From positions 310,001 through 374,000 of the forward strand of contig NZ_JAASQI010000004.1 in assembly GCF_011762225.1 (NCBI RefSeq): DNA of 64,000 nucleotides, given 5' to 3'. Below, one piece after another: positions 6,554 to 16,268 of the stretch. A model generated the notes under the pieces. That model was given only the letters and a program-made list of their open reading frames with translations, made no database searches and was not told where the DNA came from. Position 1 is the first letter of the stretch, and every line of letters starts with the position of its first letter. Position numbers and translations under genes: made by a program. This stretch comes from Pseudochelatococcus lubricantis. GTDB lineage: Bacteria > Pseudomonadota > Alphaproteobacteria > Rhizobiales > Beijerinckiaceae.

Positions 6554-8194
6554 ATGACCAGTCCCTACGCGACAGACCTCGACAAGAACCCGGCCAACTA
6601 CCAGCCGCTGACGCCCATTTCCTATCTGGAACGCGCGGCGAAGGTGTTCCCTTCCCAGGTGGCGATTATCCACGGCGCATCGCGCTGGACGTACAGCGAG
6701 TTCTGGCGCCGTTCGCTCCGGCTCGCCTCGGCGCTCGCGAAGCTCGGCATCGGCAAGGGTGACACCGTGTCGGTGATGCTGTCCAACACGCCGCCCATGC
6801 TGGAAGCGCACTTCGGCGTGCCGATGGTCAAGGCCGTGCTGCACTCGCTCAACACGCGCCTCGACGCGCCGATTCTCGCCTTCCAGCTCGACCATGCCGA
6901 ATCGAAGGTGCTCATCGTCGACCGCGAGTTCTCGCGCGTGGTGAAAGAGGCGCTCGCGCTCGCCAGCGTGAAGCCGCTGGTGATCGACTTCGACGATCCC
7001 GAATACGGCGACGACGCGCCCTATCCCAGGCACGAGCGCATCGGCACCCTCGACTACGAAGAGTTCGTGGCCTCCGGCGACGAGGATTTCGTGTGGTCGC
7101 GGCCCGATGACGAATGGGATGCCATCGCCCTCAACTATACCTCGGGCACCACGGGCAATCCCAAGGGTGTGGTCTACCATCACCGCGGCGCGGCGCTGAT
7201 GGCCTATACCAACACGATCCATGCTGGCATGGGGCGGTACTCCGTCTATCTGTGGACGCTGCCGATGTTCCACTGCAACGGCTGGTGCTTCCCGTGGACG
7301 CTGGCGCTGACGGCCGGCACGCACGTGTGCCTGCGCTGGGTGCGGGCAAAGGCGATCTATGCGGCGATCGCCGACCACGGCGTCACGCACCTGTGCGGCG
7401 CGCCTATCGTCATGTCCGCGCTGCTCAACGTGCCCTCCGCTGACAAGCGGACCTTCCCGCAGACGGTGACTTTCAATACCGCCGCCGCGCCGCCGCCGGA
7501 ATCGGTGCTGGCCGGCATGGCGGACGCCGGCTTCGCCGTCACCCATCTCTACGGGCTGACCGAAACCTACGGCCCCTCCGTCGTCAACGAATGGCAGCCG
7601 GAATGGGACGAACTGGACAAGGAAGCGCGCGCCGCGAAGAAGGCGCGCCAGGGCGTGCGCTACGCCGCCCTCGAAGACCTTGCGGTGATCGACCCCGTCA
7701 CGATGGAGAGGGTGCCCGCCGACGGCGAGACCATCGGCGAGGTGATGTTCCGCGGCAACATCGTCATGAAGGGCTATCTCAAGAACCGGCCCGCCACCGA
7801 GGAAGCGTTCGAAGGTGGCTGGTTCCATTCCGGCGACCTCGGCGTGATGTACCCGGACGGCTATGTCCAGCTCAAGGACCGCTCGAAGGACATCATCATC
7901 TCCGGTGGCGAGAACATCTCCTCCATCGAGGTCGAGGACGCGATCTACAGGCACCCCGCCGTCTCCTCCTGCGCGGTGGTGGCCCGGCCCGACGAGAAAT
8001 GGGGCGAAACGCCCATCGCCTACGTGGACCTGAAGCCCGGCGAGACGGTGACGGAAGAGGACATCATCGCGCATTGCCGCAAGCACCTGGCACACTTCAA
8101 GTGCCCGCGCACCGTGATCTTCACGGAGATCCCGAAAACCTCGACGGGCAAGATCCAGAAGTACCGGCTGCGGGAAATCGCGAAGGAACTCTGA
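6554..8194 (+). CDS. AMP-forming acyl-CoA synthetase (DmdB/medium-chain type)
   Basis: A 546-residue adenylate-forming ligase that activates a carboxylic acid to its CoA thioester via an acyl-AMP. The P-loop-like A3 motif is YTSGTTGNPKGVVYHH at about residues 193-208. The A5-A7 region includes GLTETYGP and HSGDLGVMYPDGY (about 423-435), and the catalytic lysine lies in the C-terminal TSTGKIQKY (about 531-539). It belongs to the group with plant AAE and bacterial 3-methylmercaptopropionyl-CoA ligase (DmdB), which accept short- to medium-chain or aromatic acids; the exact substrate cannot be assigned. An AGGAGG 7 bp upstream sets the ATG. It appears monocistronic. Confidence 0.9.
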   Translation: MTSPYATDLDKNPANYQPLTPISYLERAAKVFPSQVAIIHGASRWTYSEFWRRSLRLASALAKLGIGKGDTVSVMLSNTPPMLEAHFGVPMVKAVLHSLNTRLDAPILAFQLDHAESKVLIVDREFSRVVKEALALASVKPLVIDFDDPEYGDDAPYPRHERIGTLDYEEFVASGDEDFVWSRPDDEWDAIALNYTSGTTGNPKGVVYHHRGAALMAYTNTIHAGMGRYSVYLWTLPMFHCNGWCFPWTLALTAGTHVCLRWVRAKAIYAAIADHGVTHLCGAPIVMSALLNVPSADKRTFPQTVTFNTAAAPPPESVLAGMADAGFAVTHLYGLTETYGPSVVNEWQPEWDELDKEARAAKKARQGVRYAALEDLAVIDPVTMERVPADGETIGEVMFRGNIVMKGYLKNRPATEEAFEGGWFHSGDLGVMYPDGYVQLKDRSKDIIISGGENISSIEVEDAIYRHPAVSSCAVVARPDEKWGETPIAYVDLKPGETVTEEDIIAHCRKHLAHFKCPRTVIFTEIPKTSTGKIQKYRLREIAKEL

Positions 8195-8282
8195 CGCACG
8201 ATCCCGAAAAGATCATGCATCGGCAATAAGACAGGCCGGCGGTGAGGCTCCGGTTCTCCGTCCGCCGCTTGATGCCGTGAGA

Positions 8283-8307
8283 CCGGGCCGGATAGCCGCC
8301 GGCCCGG
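8283..8307. terminator. GC-rich hairpin between convergent genes
   Basis: CCGGGCCGG (8283-8291) and CCGGCCCGG (8299-8307) form a perfect 9-bp stem with a 7-nt loop, between the ends of the acyl-CoA ligase and hemP. There is no T-tract on either side, so intrinsic termination is only a possibility. Confidence 0.4.
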
Positions 8308-8364
8308 AAACCGCCGGCGATGCGCCGGGCGCCCGGCAGGCACGCTTGCGCCTGCGCGCGCTGC

Positions 8365-8589
8365 TCACTTCGTCAGGATGAGCTTGCCGCGCGATGTGAT
8401 GCGCAGCCTGTACCGCTCTCCGTTGTGAACCAGAAGAACTTCCCGGGCATCTCCCATGATGTCGCGCAAATCCCGTTCGGCGGGCGGATCGGGCTGCGGC
8501 ACAGGTTGCGGCCCGTGCGGCTGCCGCGCCGCAAGAACATCGTCTTCATGCTCCGCCTCAAGCTTAATGCCGGCTTCTTCTCTGGTCAT
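8365..8589 (-). CDS. hemP: Hemin uptake protein HemP
   Basis: A 74-residue protein whose C-terminal half matches the small HemP/HmuP family, with the conserved core VLLVHNGERYRLRITSRGK followed by LILTK at the end. In rhizobia and Burkholderia the homologue (HmuP) is needed for expression of the heme receptor operon and acts as a small regulator. It is divergent from a TonB-dependent receptor with heme-receptor motifs, the standard context for this family. The N-terminal 35 residues are proline- and acid-rich and not conserved. Confidence 0.88.
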   Translation of the reverse strand: MTREEAGIKLEAEHEDDVLAARQPHGPQPVPQPDPPAERDLRDIMGDAREVLLVHNGERYRLRITSRGKLILTK

Positions 8590-8809
8590 TTTATATATAA
8601 CATTTCCATTCTACGAGCTTTTGCAATGTTTGTTCGGATATTTTTATTATAAGAATTCCAAACAAATCGCGTGTAATTGACTTAGCTATTGCATAACAAT
8701 AAACGATATATTTGACGAGGTCATCGCAAGCCAGCGTGGATTCCGCTCCGCCAGCCAGCCGCCCCGCACAACCTCAATCAACAATCCCTTCATCAAGAAG
8801 GCCTTGCCG
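8590..8809. promoter_or_regulatory. AT-rich divergent control region for hemP and heme receptor
   Basis: This spacer is far more AT-rich than its surroundings. For the receptor, TTGACT at 8677-8682 is a -35 candidate, with TAAACG 17 bp downstream as a weak -10. Overlapping them is an inverted repeat TATTG (8687-8691)/CAATA (8697-8701), a candidate iron-regulator site. For hemP, a TATAAT hexamer lies on the minus strand at 8650-8645. I could not match a textbook Fur, Irr or RirA box. The receptor start is supported by AAGAAGG at 8796-8802. Confidence 0.45.
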
Positions 8810-10963
8810 ATGGCTTCACCCGTTTTCATGCTGCGCGTTGCCGCAGTTTCCCTGCTTGCGACCGTGTCGATGGCCGCCCTGTCCGTGCGGGCCGACGCGC
8901 AGACGAACGCCTCCCGCAACACCTCCGGAGCGGCCGCCCCCGCTGCCGCCGTGGACGAACAGGACGTCGGTACGCCGCTCGTGCTCGATACCGTGACGGT
9001 GGTGGCGACACGCACCCGCGAGCGCCTTGTCGATACGCTCGCCGGTGCCAGCGTGGTGACGCGCGACGACATCGCCCTGCAGCAGTCCGGCTCGGTCAGC
9101 GAGCTGCTGCGCAACGTGCCGGGCGTCACCGTGCAGCTTTCCCAGGACGACCCGGCGCAGGCCATCAACATCCGCGGCCTGCAGGACTTCGGCCGCGTGA
9201 ACGTGCTCGTCGACGGTGCGCGGCAGAACTTCCAGACCAGCGGCCACGGCGCCAACGGTGTCTTCTATCTGGACCCGGAACTCATCGGCAGCGTGGATAT
9301 CGTCCGCGGACCGGTCTCAAACATCTACGGTTCGGGTGCCATCGGCGGTGTGGCGTCGTTCACCACCCGCGGCATCGACGACCTTCTGCGCGAGAACGAA
9401 CGCTACGGCGCGGAGCAGAAGACGGGCTACGGCTCCAACGGCTCGGGCTTCCTGAGCAGCACAGCCGGCGGGTTCCGCATCGGCACGGCGGCGGATGTCT
9501 ACGGCCAGTTCGTGTTCCGCGACAAGCGCCCCTACAACGACGGCGACGGCAACCGCATCGACAGGACCGGCTCCGACCTCTCCGCCGGCCTGTTCAAGTT
9601 CAACGTGCGCCCGGCGGAGGGCCACACCGTCTCGGGCACCGCGCTCTATCAGGATTACACGTTCGAGAACGGCAGCTCGACGGTGTTCAGGAGTCACGTC
9701 ACCAGCGGCACCTACACGCTGGGCTACACGTTCTCCCGCCCGGACGTTCCGTGGCTCGACCTGTCCGTGCGCGGCTATTACGCCGCGACGAAGAATGAGC
9801 AGCGGATCCTCTCGCCGAGTTCCACCTTCCAGCAGTTCGACGCGGATGCGGGATCGCGGCGCACGTTCGACCTCGGGACATACGGCATCGACATCCACAA
9901 CACCGCCCGTTTCTCGACCGGCCCGATCGACCACGCGCTGACATTCGGCGTCGACGGCGTGTGGGACGATGTGACGGTCACCGATCAGGCCGGCGGCTTC
10001 GGTTCGGCCTTCACGCCGGGCGGCAAGCGCAACCTCTTCGGCGGCTTCATCCAGGACGAGCTGCGCTACAACGACTGGCTGCGCGTCATCGGTGCCCTGC
10101 GTTTCGATTCCTACGATCTCGACGGGAACGGGTTCAGCAGCAGCGGCGACAGGGTTTCGCCCAAGATCACCGTCGGCGTGACGCCCGTGCAGGGCATCGA
10201 ACTCTATGCCACTTACGCCGAAGGCTACAGGGCGCCATCGATCAGCGAAACGCTCATCAGCGGCACGCACCCCTTCCCGGCGTTCGACATCCTGCCCAAC
10301 CCGGACCTGAAGCCCGAAACGGCGCACAATATCGAGGGCGGCGTCAATATCTCCTATGACGACGTGCTGAAGACCGGCGACAAGGTGCGCGGCAAGATCA
10401 ACGTCTACCGTAACGACGTCGACGATTACATCGATATGGTCGATGTGGGCGCCCCGCAGCTCACGCCCGTGATTCCCGGCATGCCCGCAAGCGTGTGCCG
10501 CTACTCGCCACGGCTGTGCATCCCGCTGTACGACCAGCAGTACCAGAACATCGCCAAGGCCAGGCTTGAGGGCGCGGAACTGGAGGCGGCCTACGACTGG
10601 GGCGGCGGCTTCATCACGCTCGCGGCCGCGCGGACGAACGGCAAGAACCGCACGGAAAACCTGCCGCTCGCATCGGCACCGCCCGCCCGGATCGGCTCCA
10701 CCGTCGGCCTGCGCTTCTTCGACGACAAGCTCACCGTCGGCGCGCGCTGGACATACTTTGCGGCCAAGAAAAGCGGATCGACGCCCAGCGAGGCCTACCA
10801 TCTCGTCGACGTGTTCGCCTCCTATGCGTACAACGAGAACGTCCGGGCGGACTTCTCCGTCCAGAACCTGTTCGACCAGCAATACACCGAGTATCGCCAC
10901 TCCCAGGCAGGCTCCGGCCTGACCGCCAAGGGCGCGCTGACGGTCAGGTTCGCCTCGTACTGA
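8810..10963 (+). CDS. TonB-dependent heme/hemoglobin receptor
   Basis: A 717-residue outer-membrane receptor of the HmuR/BhuR class. It has a signal peptide (cleavage near SVRADA, about residue 31), a TonB box region (LVLDTVTVVATR), a plug domain (about 50-170, with VNVLVDGARQN and DIVRGPVSNIYGSGAIGG), and a 22-strand barrel ending in the aromatic-final motif VRFASY. The FRAP/NPDL signature of heme receptors is present as GYRAPS and PNPDLKPE. An upstream TTG at 8804 is in frame, but the ATG at 8810 has the better-spaced AAGAAGG. Its position opposite hemP supports heme uptake. The periplasmic binding protein, permease and ATPase of a full heme system are not in this window. Confidence 0.88.
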   Translation: MASPVFMLRVAAVSLLATVSMAALSVRADAQTNASRNTSGAAAPAAAVDEQDVGTPLVLDTVTVVATRTRERLVDTLAGASVVTRDDIALQQSGSVSELLRNVPGVTVQLSQDDPAQAINIRGLQDFGRVNVLVDGARQNFQTSGHGANGVFYLDPELIGSVDIVRGPVSNIYGSGAIGGVASFTTRGIDDLLRENERYGAEQKTGYGSNGSGFLSSTAGGFRIGTAADVYGQFVFRDKRPYNDGDGNRIDRTGSDLSAGLFKFNVRPAEGHTVSGTALYQDYTFENGSSTVFRSHVTSGTYTLGYTFSRPDVPWLDLSVRGYYAATKNEQRILSPSSTFQQFDADAGSRRTFDLGTYGIDIHNTARFSTGPIDHALTFGVDGVWDDVTVTDQAGGFGSAFTPGGKRNLFGGFIQDELRYNDWLRVIGALRFDSYDLDGNGFSSSGDRVSPKITVGVTPVQGIELYATYAEGYRAPSISETLISGTHPFPAFDILPNPDLKPETAHNIEGGVNISYDDVLKTGDKVRGKINVYRNDVDDYIDMVDVGAPQLTPVIPGMPASVCRYSPRLCIPLYDQQYQNIAKARLEGAELEAAYDWGGGFITLAAARTNGKNRTENLPLASAPPARIGSTVGLRFFDDKLTVGARWTYFAAKKSGSTPSEAYHLVDVFASYAYNENVRADFSVQNLFDQQYTEYRHSQAGSGLTAKGALTVRFASY

Positions 10964-11042
10964 CCGCCATCCGGCTGGTGCGGCGTCCGAAAAACCGCTT
11001 CCCCTCGGACGCGGACAGCCGCACTCGCCGGAGACGCTTGCA

Positions 11043-11068
11043 GGAAGGATCTGCCGGAAGGATCCGCC
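11043..11068. repeat. Imperfect 13-bp tandem repeat
   Basis: GGAAGGATCTGCC (11043-11055) is followed directly by GGAAGGATCCGCC (11056-11068), one mismatch, in the spacer downstream of the receptor gene. No function is apparent. The rest of 10964-11185 shows no gene. Confidence 0.4.
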
Positions 11069-11185
11069 GGCGATGGACATGTCACGAAAATGGCTTCAAA
11101 TGTCTGTACGGCGAATGTCTGCACCGCATGAGCCGTGCCGACGTCCGGGAGACCGGGGCGCAGCGCGCAGCAACAGGGGAACCCG

Positions 11186-12217
11186 ATGGGATTGCTGGCC
11201 CGAACCGCCAATATCGCGCTCGGCGTGCTCGTCACGGCAGCGAGCCTTTATGGCGCGCTGGCAATCCATTACTGGCTTCCGTGGCCTGAGTGGCTGCGGA
11301 GTGCGGGTAGCTGGCTGTTCCCCATCGCCATCCTCGCCCTGTGGTTCGCTCCCGGCGCGTGGCGCCGGTCCCGGCGGGCGGCTGCGCTGGGGAGCATCGC
11401 GCTTCTCACGGCCGCCTTTCTCGCCAAGGAGCCCGTCGAGCGTGACTGGGTCGATCTCCAGAGCAGGACCGCCCACGCCGTCATCGAGGGAAACCGCGCG
11501 ACCATCTTCAATTTCAGGGACGCGGTCCATCGTCCCGGCGAGGAGTCGGACGTGCGCTGGACCACGGCCACCTTCGATCTCTCGCAGCTCGACGGCGTTG
11601 ACCTGATCATCCAGCCCTTCGGCGCGGTGAAGGCGCTGGCGCACGTCATGCTGTCCTTCGGCTTTGCGGATGGACGGCATGTCGTCGTGTCGATGGAGGC
11701 CCGGCGCGTCAAAGGCGGCCGGTTCGATCCGCTCGCCGGCCTTTTCCGGCACGAACAGCTCTTCGCCGAACTCGCGACCGAGCGCGATCTGCTCTGGCAG
11801 CGGCTCGCCCGGACGCCTCCCGACGAGCTTCAAATCTACCCGATGCATGCGAGCCCGGAGGCCATTCGCGCGTATTTCACCCGCCTGCTGACGTTCGTCA
11901 ACGAGCTTCACGAGCGCCCGCGCTTCTATTCGACGCTCCGCGAAAGCTGCATGACCACGCTCATGAACCTCGCTCCGGATAGCTTCCTGCCCGTTCCGTG
12001 GCATGACGTGCGGCGGTGGGTTCCCGGCTATGCGCTGAGCCTGTTCCAGCAACTGGGGCTGGTGGACGACGGCATGCCGGCGGCGGAGCTGCGCGACCTG
12101 CACCGGGTGCGCGACGGGGTTCCGCCGCCATGGAATTTTTCCTCCGACGAGGTCTGGAGCGCCAACCTGCGGAACGGCCTTCCCGGCAGCCGGAAGATTG
12201 GGGCGGCCGGCATCTGA
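11186..12217 (+). CDS. DUF4105 (Lnb N-terminal periplasmic) domain membrane protein
   Basis: A 343-residue protein with two or three N-terminal transmembrane helices (about residues 8-27, 38-55 and 65-78), then a periplasmic domain of the DUF4105 family. That domain is recognised by its opening DWVDLQSRTAHAVIEGNRAT followed by IFNFRD, and by cysteine in STLRESCMTTLMNL. DUF4105 is a papain-like-fold domain of unknown substrate. The ATG at 11186 has GGGGA at 11176-11180; a longer in-frame start at 11135 lacks one and would extend ahead of the membrane helix. The gene is convergent with an AraC regulator. I cannot infer a specific role. Confidence 0.72.
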   Translation: MGLLARTANIALGVLVTAASLYGALAIHYWLPWPEWLRSAGSWLFPIAILALWFAPGAWRRSRRAAALGSIALLTAAFLAKEPVERDWVDLQSRTAHAVIEGNRATIFNFRDAVHRPGEESDVRWTTATFDLSQLDGVDLIIQPFGAVKALAHVMLSFGFADGRHVVVSMEARRVKGGRFDPLAGLFRHEQLFAELATERDLLWQRLARTPPDELQIYPMHASPEAIRAYFTRLLTFVNELHERPRFYSTLRESCMTTLMNLAPDSFLPVPWHDVRRWVPGYALSLFQQLGLVDDGMPAAELRDLHRVRDGVPPPWNFSSDEVWSANLRNGLPGSRKIGAAGI

Positions 12218-12258
12218 CACCCGCCGCGCAGGCGGGCCGCTTCCCGGCCGGCCGTGCG

Positions 12259-12273
12259 CATCGCGAAGCGATG
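12259..12273. terminator. Small hairpin between convergent genes
   Basis: CATCGC (12259-12264) and GCGATG (12268-12273) pair around a GAA loop, directly next to the AraC stop codon at 12274. The stem is only 6 bp and lacks a strong T-tract, so a terminator role is tentative. Confidence 0.3.
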
Positions 12274-12840
12274 TTATCGCTGCCTTCGAAGGTCCGTCGG
12301 CGTCACGCCCCAGGCCTGTCTCATCGTCGCCGTCAGATGGCTGTTGCTGGAGAATCCGCACGCCTTCGCCACCTCGGCCAGCGGCATGAACGTGTCGATA
12401 ATCAACTTGCGGGCGCGGGCCAGACGGCAGGCGACCACATACCGATGCGGAGAGTTCCCCGTGCTTTCCCTGAACGCCCGCGCGAAGTGGCTGGACGACA
12501 GCCGGGCAACGGCCGCCATGCGCTGCAGCGACAGGGCTTCGCCCAGATGGCCGTGTATGAAGTCATTGACCCGCCGCCACGTGCCCGGCGACAGCCCGCC
12601 GCTGAACTGGCTAGGCCCCGGATCCTTCACGGACGGATGCTTGCGCAGCAGATGGACGGAGAAGACGGCGATGAACGAATCGGCGCACGCTTCACCGGCG
12701 GGATCGTCCTTATCCACCCCGCTGGCGACCAGCCGGGCGAGTGCCCGCGCCCGGTCGTCGGCGCGGCCTGGCCCGGGCAGACGAAGCTCGAAGGTGCCCT
12801 CGTTGAACTCCCCGTCCGGCATGTCGTTCAGAAGTCGCAC
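12274..12840 (-). CDS. AraC-family transcriptional regulator
   Basis: A 188-residue regulator. Residues about 88-186 form the double helix-turn-helix AraC domain: LSLQRMAAVARLSSSHFARA in the first motif, and MPLAEVAKACGFSSNSHLTA ahead of the terminal WGVTPTDLRRQR in the second. The N-terminal 85 residues are shorter than the usual cupin-type sensor and match no ligand-binding domain I know, so the effector is unclear. A dyad about 45-75 bp upstream may be its own operator. Neighbours on both sides are unrelated, so its target is not evident. Confidence 0.85.
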   Translation of the reverse strand: MRLLNDMPDGEFNEGTFELRLPGPGRADDRARALARLVASGVDKDDPAGEACADSFIAVFSVHLLRKHPSVKDPGPSQFSGGLSPGTWRRVNDFIHGHLGEALSLQRMAAVARLSSSHFARAFRESTGNSPHRYVVACRLARARKLIIDTFMPLAEVAKACGFSSNSHLTATMRQAWGVTPTDLRRQR

Positions 12841-13171
12841 CGATCGCCCTTTCCCGATGTGAACGTCAGCGCACCGGTTGACTGTCAGTATATAATCGTC
12901 AGAAAATGACAGTTGCAGTCGTGGCGTCGGACACCCCGTCTACCGGCCGCGCAGCCCGGTTTCCCGGCCATCCGCGTGCGAAAGAGGATACTGCCCAGCC
13001 GGAACCGATAAAGCCTGCGGCTCTGACATCACTTGTCAGGATTCCCGCACAAAGGCGATCGGTCGGCCGCCCGGATGAACGGCAGCCCATTGTCATGAAA
13101 CAATCGTGTTGTCGAAAACGCGCCTGTTTCTGCACGGAAGGTCGGCCGGCGATCTCGCCGGAGGCGACGAA
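12841..13171. promoter_or_regulatory. Spacer with TGTCA/TGACA dyads upstream of AraC gene
   Basis: This 331-bp spacer holds an inverted repeat ACTGTCA (12881-12887)/TGACAGT (12907-12913) flanking an AT-rich TATAAT block. A second small dyad TGACA (13024-13028)/TGTCA (13034-13038) lies further upstream. The first is placed to overlap the promoter of the AraC gene and is a candidate operator. No convincing gene was found in the spacer. Confidence 0.4.
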
Positions 13172-13666
13172 CTACGCCGCGTCCTTGTTGACGGTGTTGC
13201 TCTGGCTGGTCGGTCCCGAGGGCTCGGACGCCCTGCCGAAGGCAACCGGATACAGCTCCGCCATTCCGGCGATCGCATCGGGTGCCGGGGTAAAGTCCCT
13301 GAAGGCCATGCGCGCGATGTCGTTCAGTGTATCGGTCTGGAAGCCGTCGCCAAGGATGCCGGGACCGTCGTCCTCGCCGCCGGGTACATGGAACGGTTCC
13401 AGATCGGTGAAGTGCGTTTCGTCGGTCAGCGCAAGACGGAAGATTGCGTTCTGGTCGTCCTCGACGAGTTCAAATGTCAGATTGGTCGCGGCCGAAAACA
13501 GCGCCAGCGCCTCGGCGACCCGGCTTTTCTGGTAGGCGCTCCATTCGGCGGTTTTATACCCGGCGCTGCCGGCGGCCGTGCTTTCCGGCACGAGGGCGTA
13601 GGTCACGTGGCTGCTGGAGAGCTTCGTCTCCCAGTCACTCCCCTCCAACAGATTGAAATCCGCCAT
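13172..13666 (-). CDS. Short protein resembling the N-terminus of serralysin-type proteases
   Basis: A 164-residue protein with the flavour of the N-terminal half of M10/serralysin-like secreted metalloproteases: a VTYALVPES strand, then WSAYQKSRVAEALALFSAAT and NLTFELVEDD leading into a strand rich in acidic and phenylalanine residues. It stops before any HExxHxxGxxH zinc motif and has no RTX repeats, so as written it cannot be a functional protease of that family. The ATG at 13666 follows GAGGCGG at good spacing. It may be a truncated relic, an inhibitor-like or scaffold derivative, or an unrelated family. Function is not assigned. Confidence 0.5.
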   Translation of the reverse strand: MADFNLLEGSDWETKLSSSHVTYALVPESTAAGSAGYKTAEWSAYQKSRVAEALALFSAATNLTFELVEDDQNAIFRLALTDETHFTDLEPFHVPGGEDDGPGILGDGFQTDTLNDIARMAFRDFTPAPDAIAGMAELYPVAFGRASEPSGPTSQSNTVNKDAA

Positions 13667-14170
13667 AGCCGCCTCACATCGGTTACGATCTCGCTGCGGG
13701 TGGCGCCCCCCGCCGGAACAGGGGATGGAAGGAAGAAAAAGCCTTCTCCGCCAAGCGCTACAGCGGCCACTAGTTGAAGAAGGGGCAACTCCTGTCAACA
13801 AAAGGCGGGCCGAACAAGCTGGAGGCCGCGCTTTTTTGATCCGATTATGTCAATTTGATCGTTCTTTGACAGTAAGATGGCAAACCGGATTCGGCGGTCG
13901 CTTTCATGTCATGTGGCCCGGCGACGGGCTCCGGTCAATCGCTCAGACCCGCCTTCTCCGACGAGACGACAGCATGCCCGAAAATGATTGAATAAACAGC
14001 ACGCTGTTCAAAAAATACGCATGTAACGCGCCTCTCACATTTAGGAGAGCACTGCGCAAATTGCGGTATTTTCTATTGGCAGAGGAGCCTATCGACTCTA
14101 GCTTACTTGTATTGCGCTCATACGACGCATTCAGGGCACCCGACTTTCAGAGCGATAAGGGGACCCGGCT
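13667..14170. other. 504-bp intergenic region, AT-richer than average
   Basis: I see no gene here. Features are a further TGTCA (13848-13852)/TGACA (13867-13871) pair, a palindrome AACAGC-ac-GCTGTT at 13995-14008, and a small hairpin CTCTC/GAGAG around 14033-14050. The right part presumably contains the promoter of the protease operon starting at 14171. The left part would contain that of the gene at 13666. Confidence 0.45.
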
Positions 14171-15214
14171 ATGAAAAGGCGACCGATCTATAGCAAATCC
14201 GGCAAGCCGCGCGGCGTGGGCAGCATGCCGTGGGCCGCGCCTGGAAACGTGGAGCTGGCCTATGTCGCGCCTCCCGATGATGAAGGCCCGGCGCTGCGGC
14301 AGCTTCTGGCGGCGTGGTGGGCCAGGCTTTACGGCCGCCATCAGGGCAAGCTGCTGGTGACTGTCAGCGTGGCGACGACGCTGGCGCTGGTCGGCCTCTA
14401 TCATGCCTTGCAACCGCCAGCGCAACGTCTCACCCAGCGGCAACTGAATGCGGCAGTCAATTTCGCGCTGGATGAGCGGCCGCGCCCGCCATCGGCGAGT
14501 TCGGTAGCCTATGCCAGGATCATCGGCGCGGTGGTGCAGGTGAACGGCTTCGATCCGGAAGACGAGAAGCCGGAAGACGAGAAGCCAAAGAACGAGGCCG
14601 GGCGCGGCGAGGCTCCGCGGGCGGAAGCCCGGCCCGCTCCGGACACGAAGGAAGACGCGGGCGGGGATTTCCACGAGAAGTTCACCGCCATCGGCACGGG
14701 TGTCGTCATCGATGATCAGGGCACGATCCTGACCAATCTGCACGTTGCCCGCGGCGGCCCGCGGCTCCGGGTCACGTTCCGGGACGGCACGGAATCGGAG
14801 GCGACGATCATCGGCGCCCAGCCGGAAAACGATCTGGCGGTCATCCGCCCCTCCACCCTGCCCGACGATCTCATGCCGGCGACGCTGGCCTCCACCGCCA
14901 ATCTGCGGCCCGGCGACGATGTGGTGGCCGTGGGCTTTCCCTTCGGCATCGGGCCGTCGGCCTCCGCCGGGGTGGTCTCCGGCCTCAGGCGGCAGTTCGC
15001 CGGGAGGGACGGGCGAACGATCACCAATCTCATCCAGTTCGACGCCGCAGCCAACCCCGGCAACTCCGGCGGGCCGCTGGTCAACGCGGACGGCGAGGTG
15101 GTGGGTATCGTCACCGCCATTCTGAACCCTTCCGGCGCGCGGACCTTCGTCGGCATCGGCTTTGCCGTGCCTATCGAGAACGCAGCCTCGGCACTCGGGG
15201 AATCCCCGCTGTAG
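14171..15214 (+). CDS. Membrane-anchored trypsin-like serine protease (HtrA-type, no PDZ)
   Basis: A 347-residue S1C-type protease. It has a basic cytoplasmic N-terminus, one transmembrane helix at about residues 60-78, a charged Glu/Lys/Pro linker (about 125-165), and then the protease domain. The catalytic triad is visible as His191 in LTNLHVARGG, Asp221 in ENDLAVI and Ser299 in NPGNSGGPLVN. It lacks the C-terminal PDZ domains of DegP/DegS, so regulation must differ. It is the first gene of a four-gene cluster; only 19 bp separate it from the MoxR ATPase. This suggests a shared role in envelope protein maturation or stress, which is an inference from context. Confidence 0.85.
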   Translation: MKRRPIYSKSGKPRGVGSMPWAAPGNVELAYVAPPDDEGPALRQLLAAWWARLYGRHQGKLLVTVSVATTLALVGLYHALQPPAQRLTQRQLNAAVNFALDERPRPPSASSVAYARIIGAVVQVNGFDPEDEKPEDEKPKNEAGRGEAPRAEARPAPDTKEDAGGDFHEKFTAIGTGVVIDDQGTILTNLHVARGGPRLRVTFRDGTESEATIIGAQPENDLAVIRPSTLPDDLMPATLASTANLRPGDDVVAVGFPFGIGPSASAGVVSGLRRQFAGRDGRTITNLIQFDAAANPGNSGGPLVNADGEVVGIVTAILNPSGARTFVGIGFAVPIENAASALGESPL

Positions 15215-15233
15215 AACAGGACCGGCAGGAACC

Positions 15234-16242
<1,009 letters not shown>

Positions 16243-16268
<26 letters not shown>

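Noticed and set aside
15162-15233. Longer N-terminus for the MoxR ATPase
   Set aside because: It would overlap the protease gene's 3' end and adds residues not typical of the family; the ATG at 15234 has a suitable ribosome-binding site.
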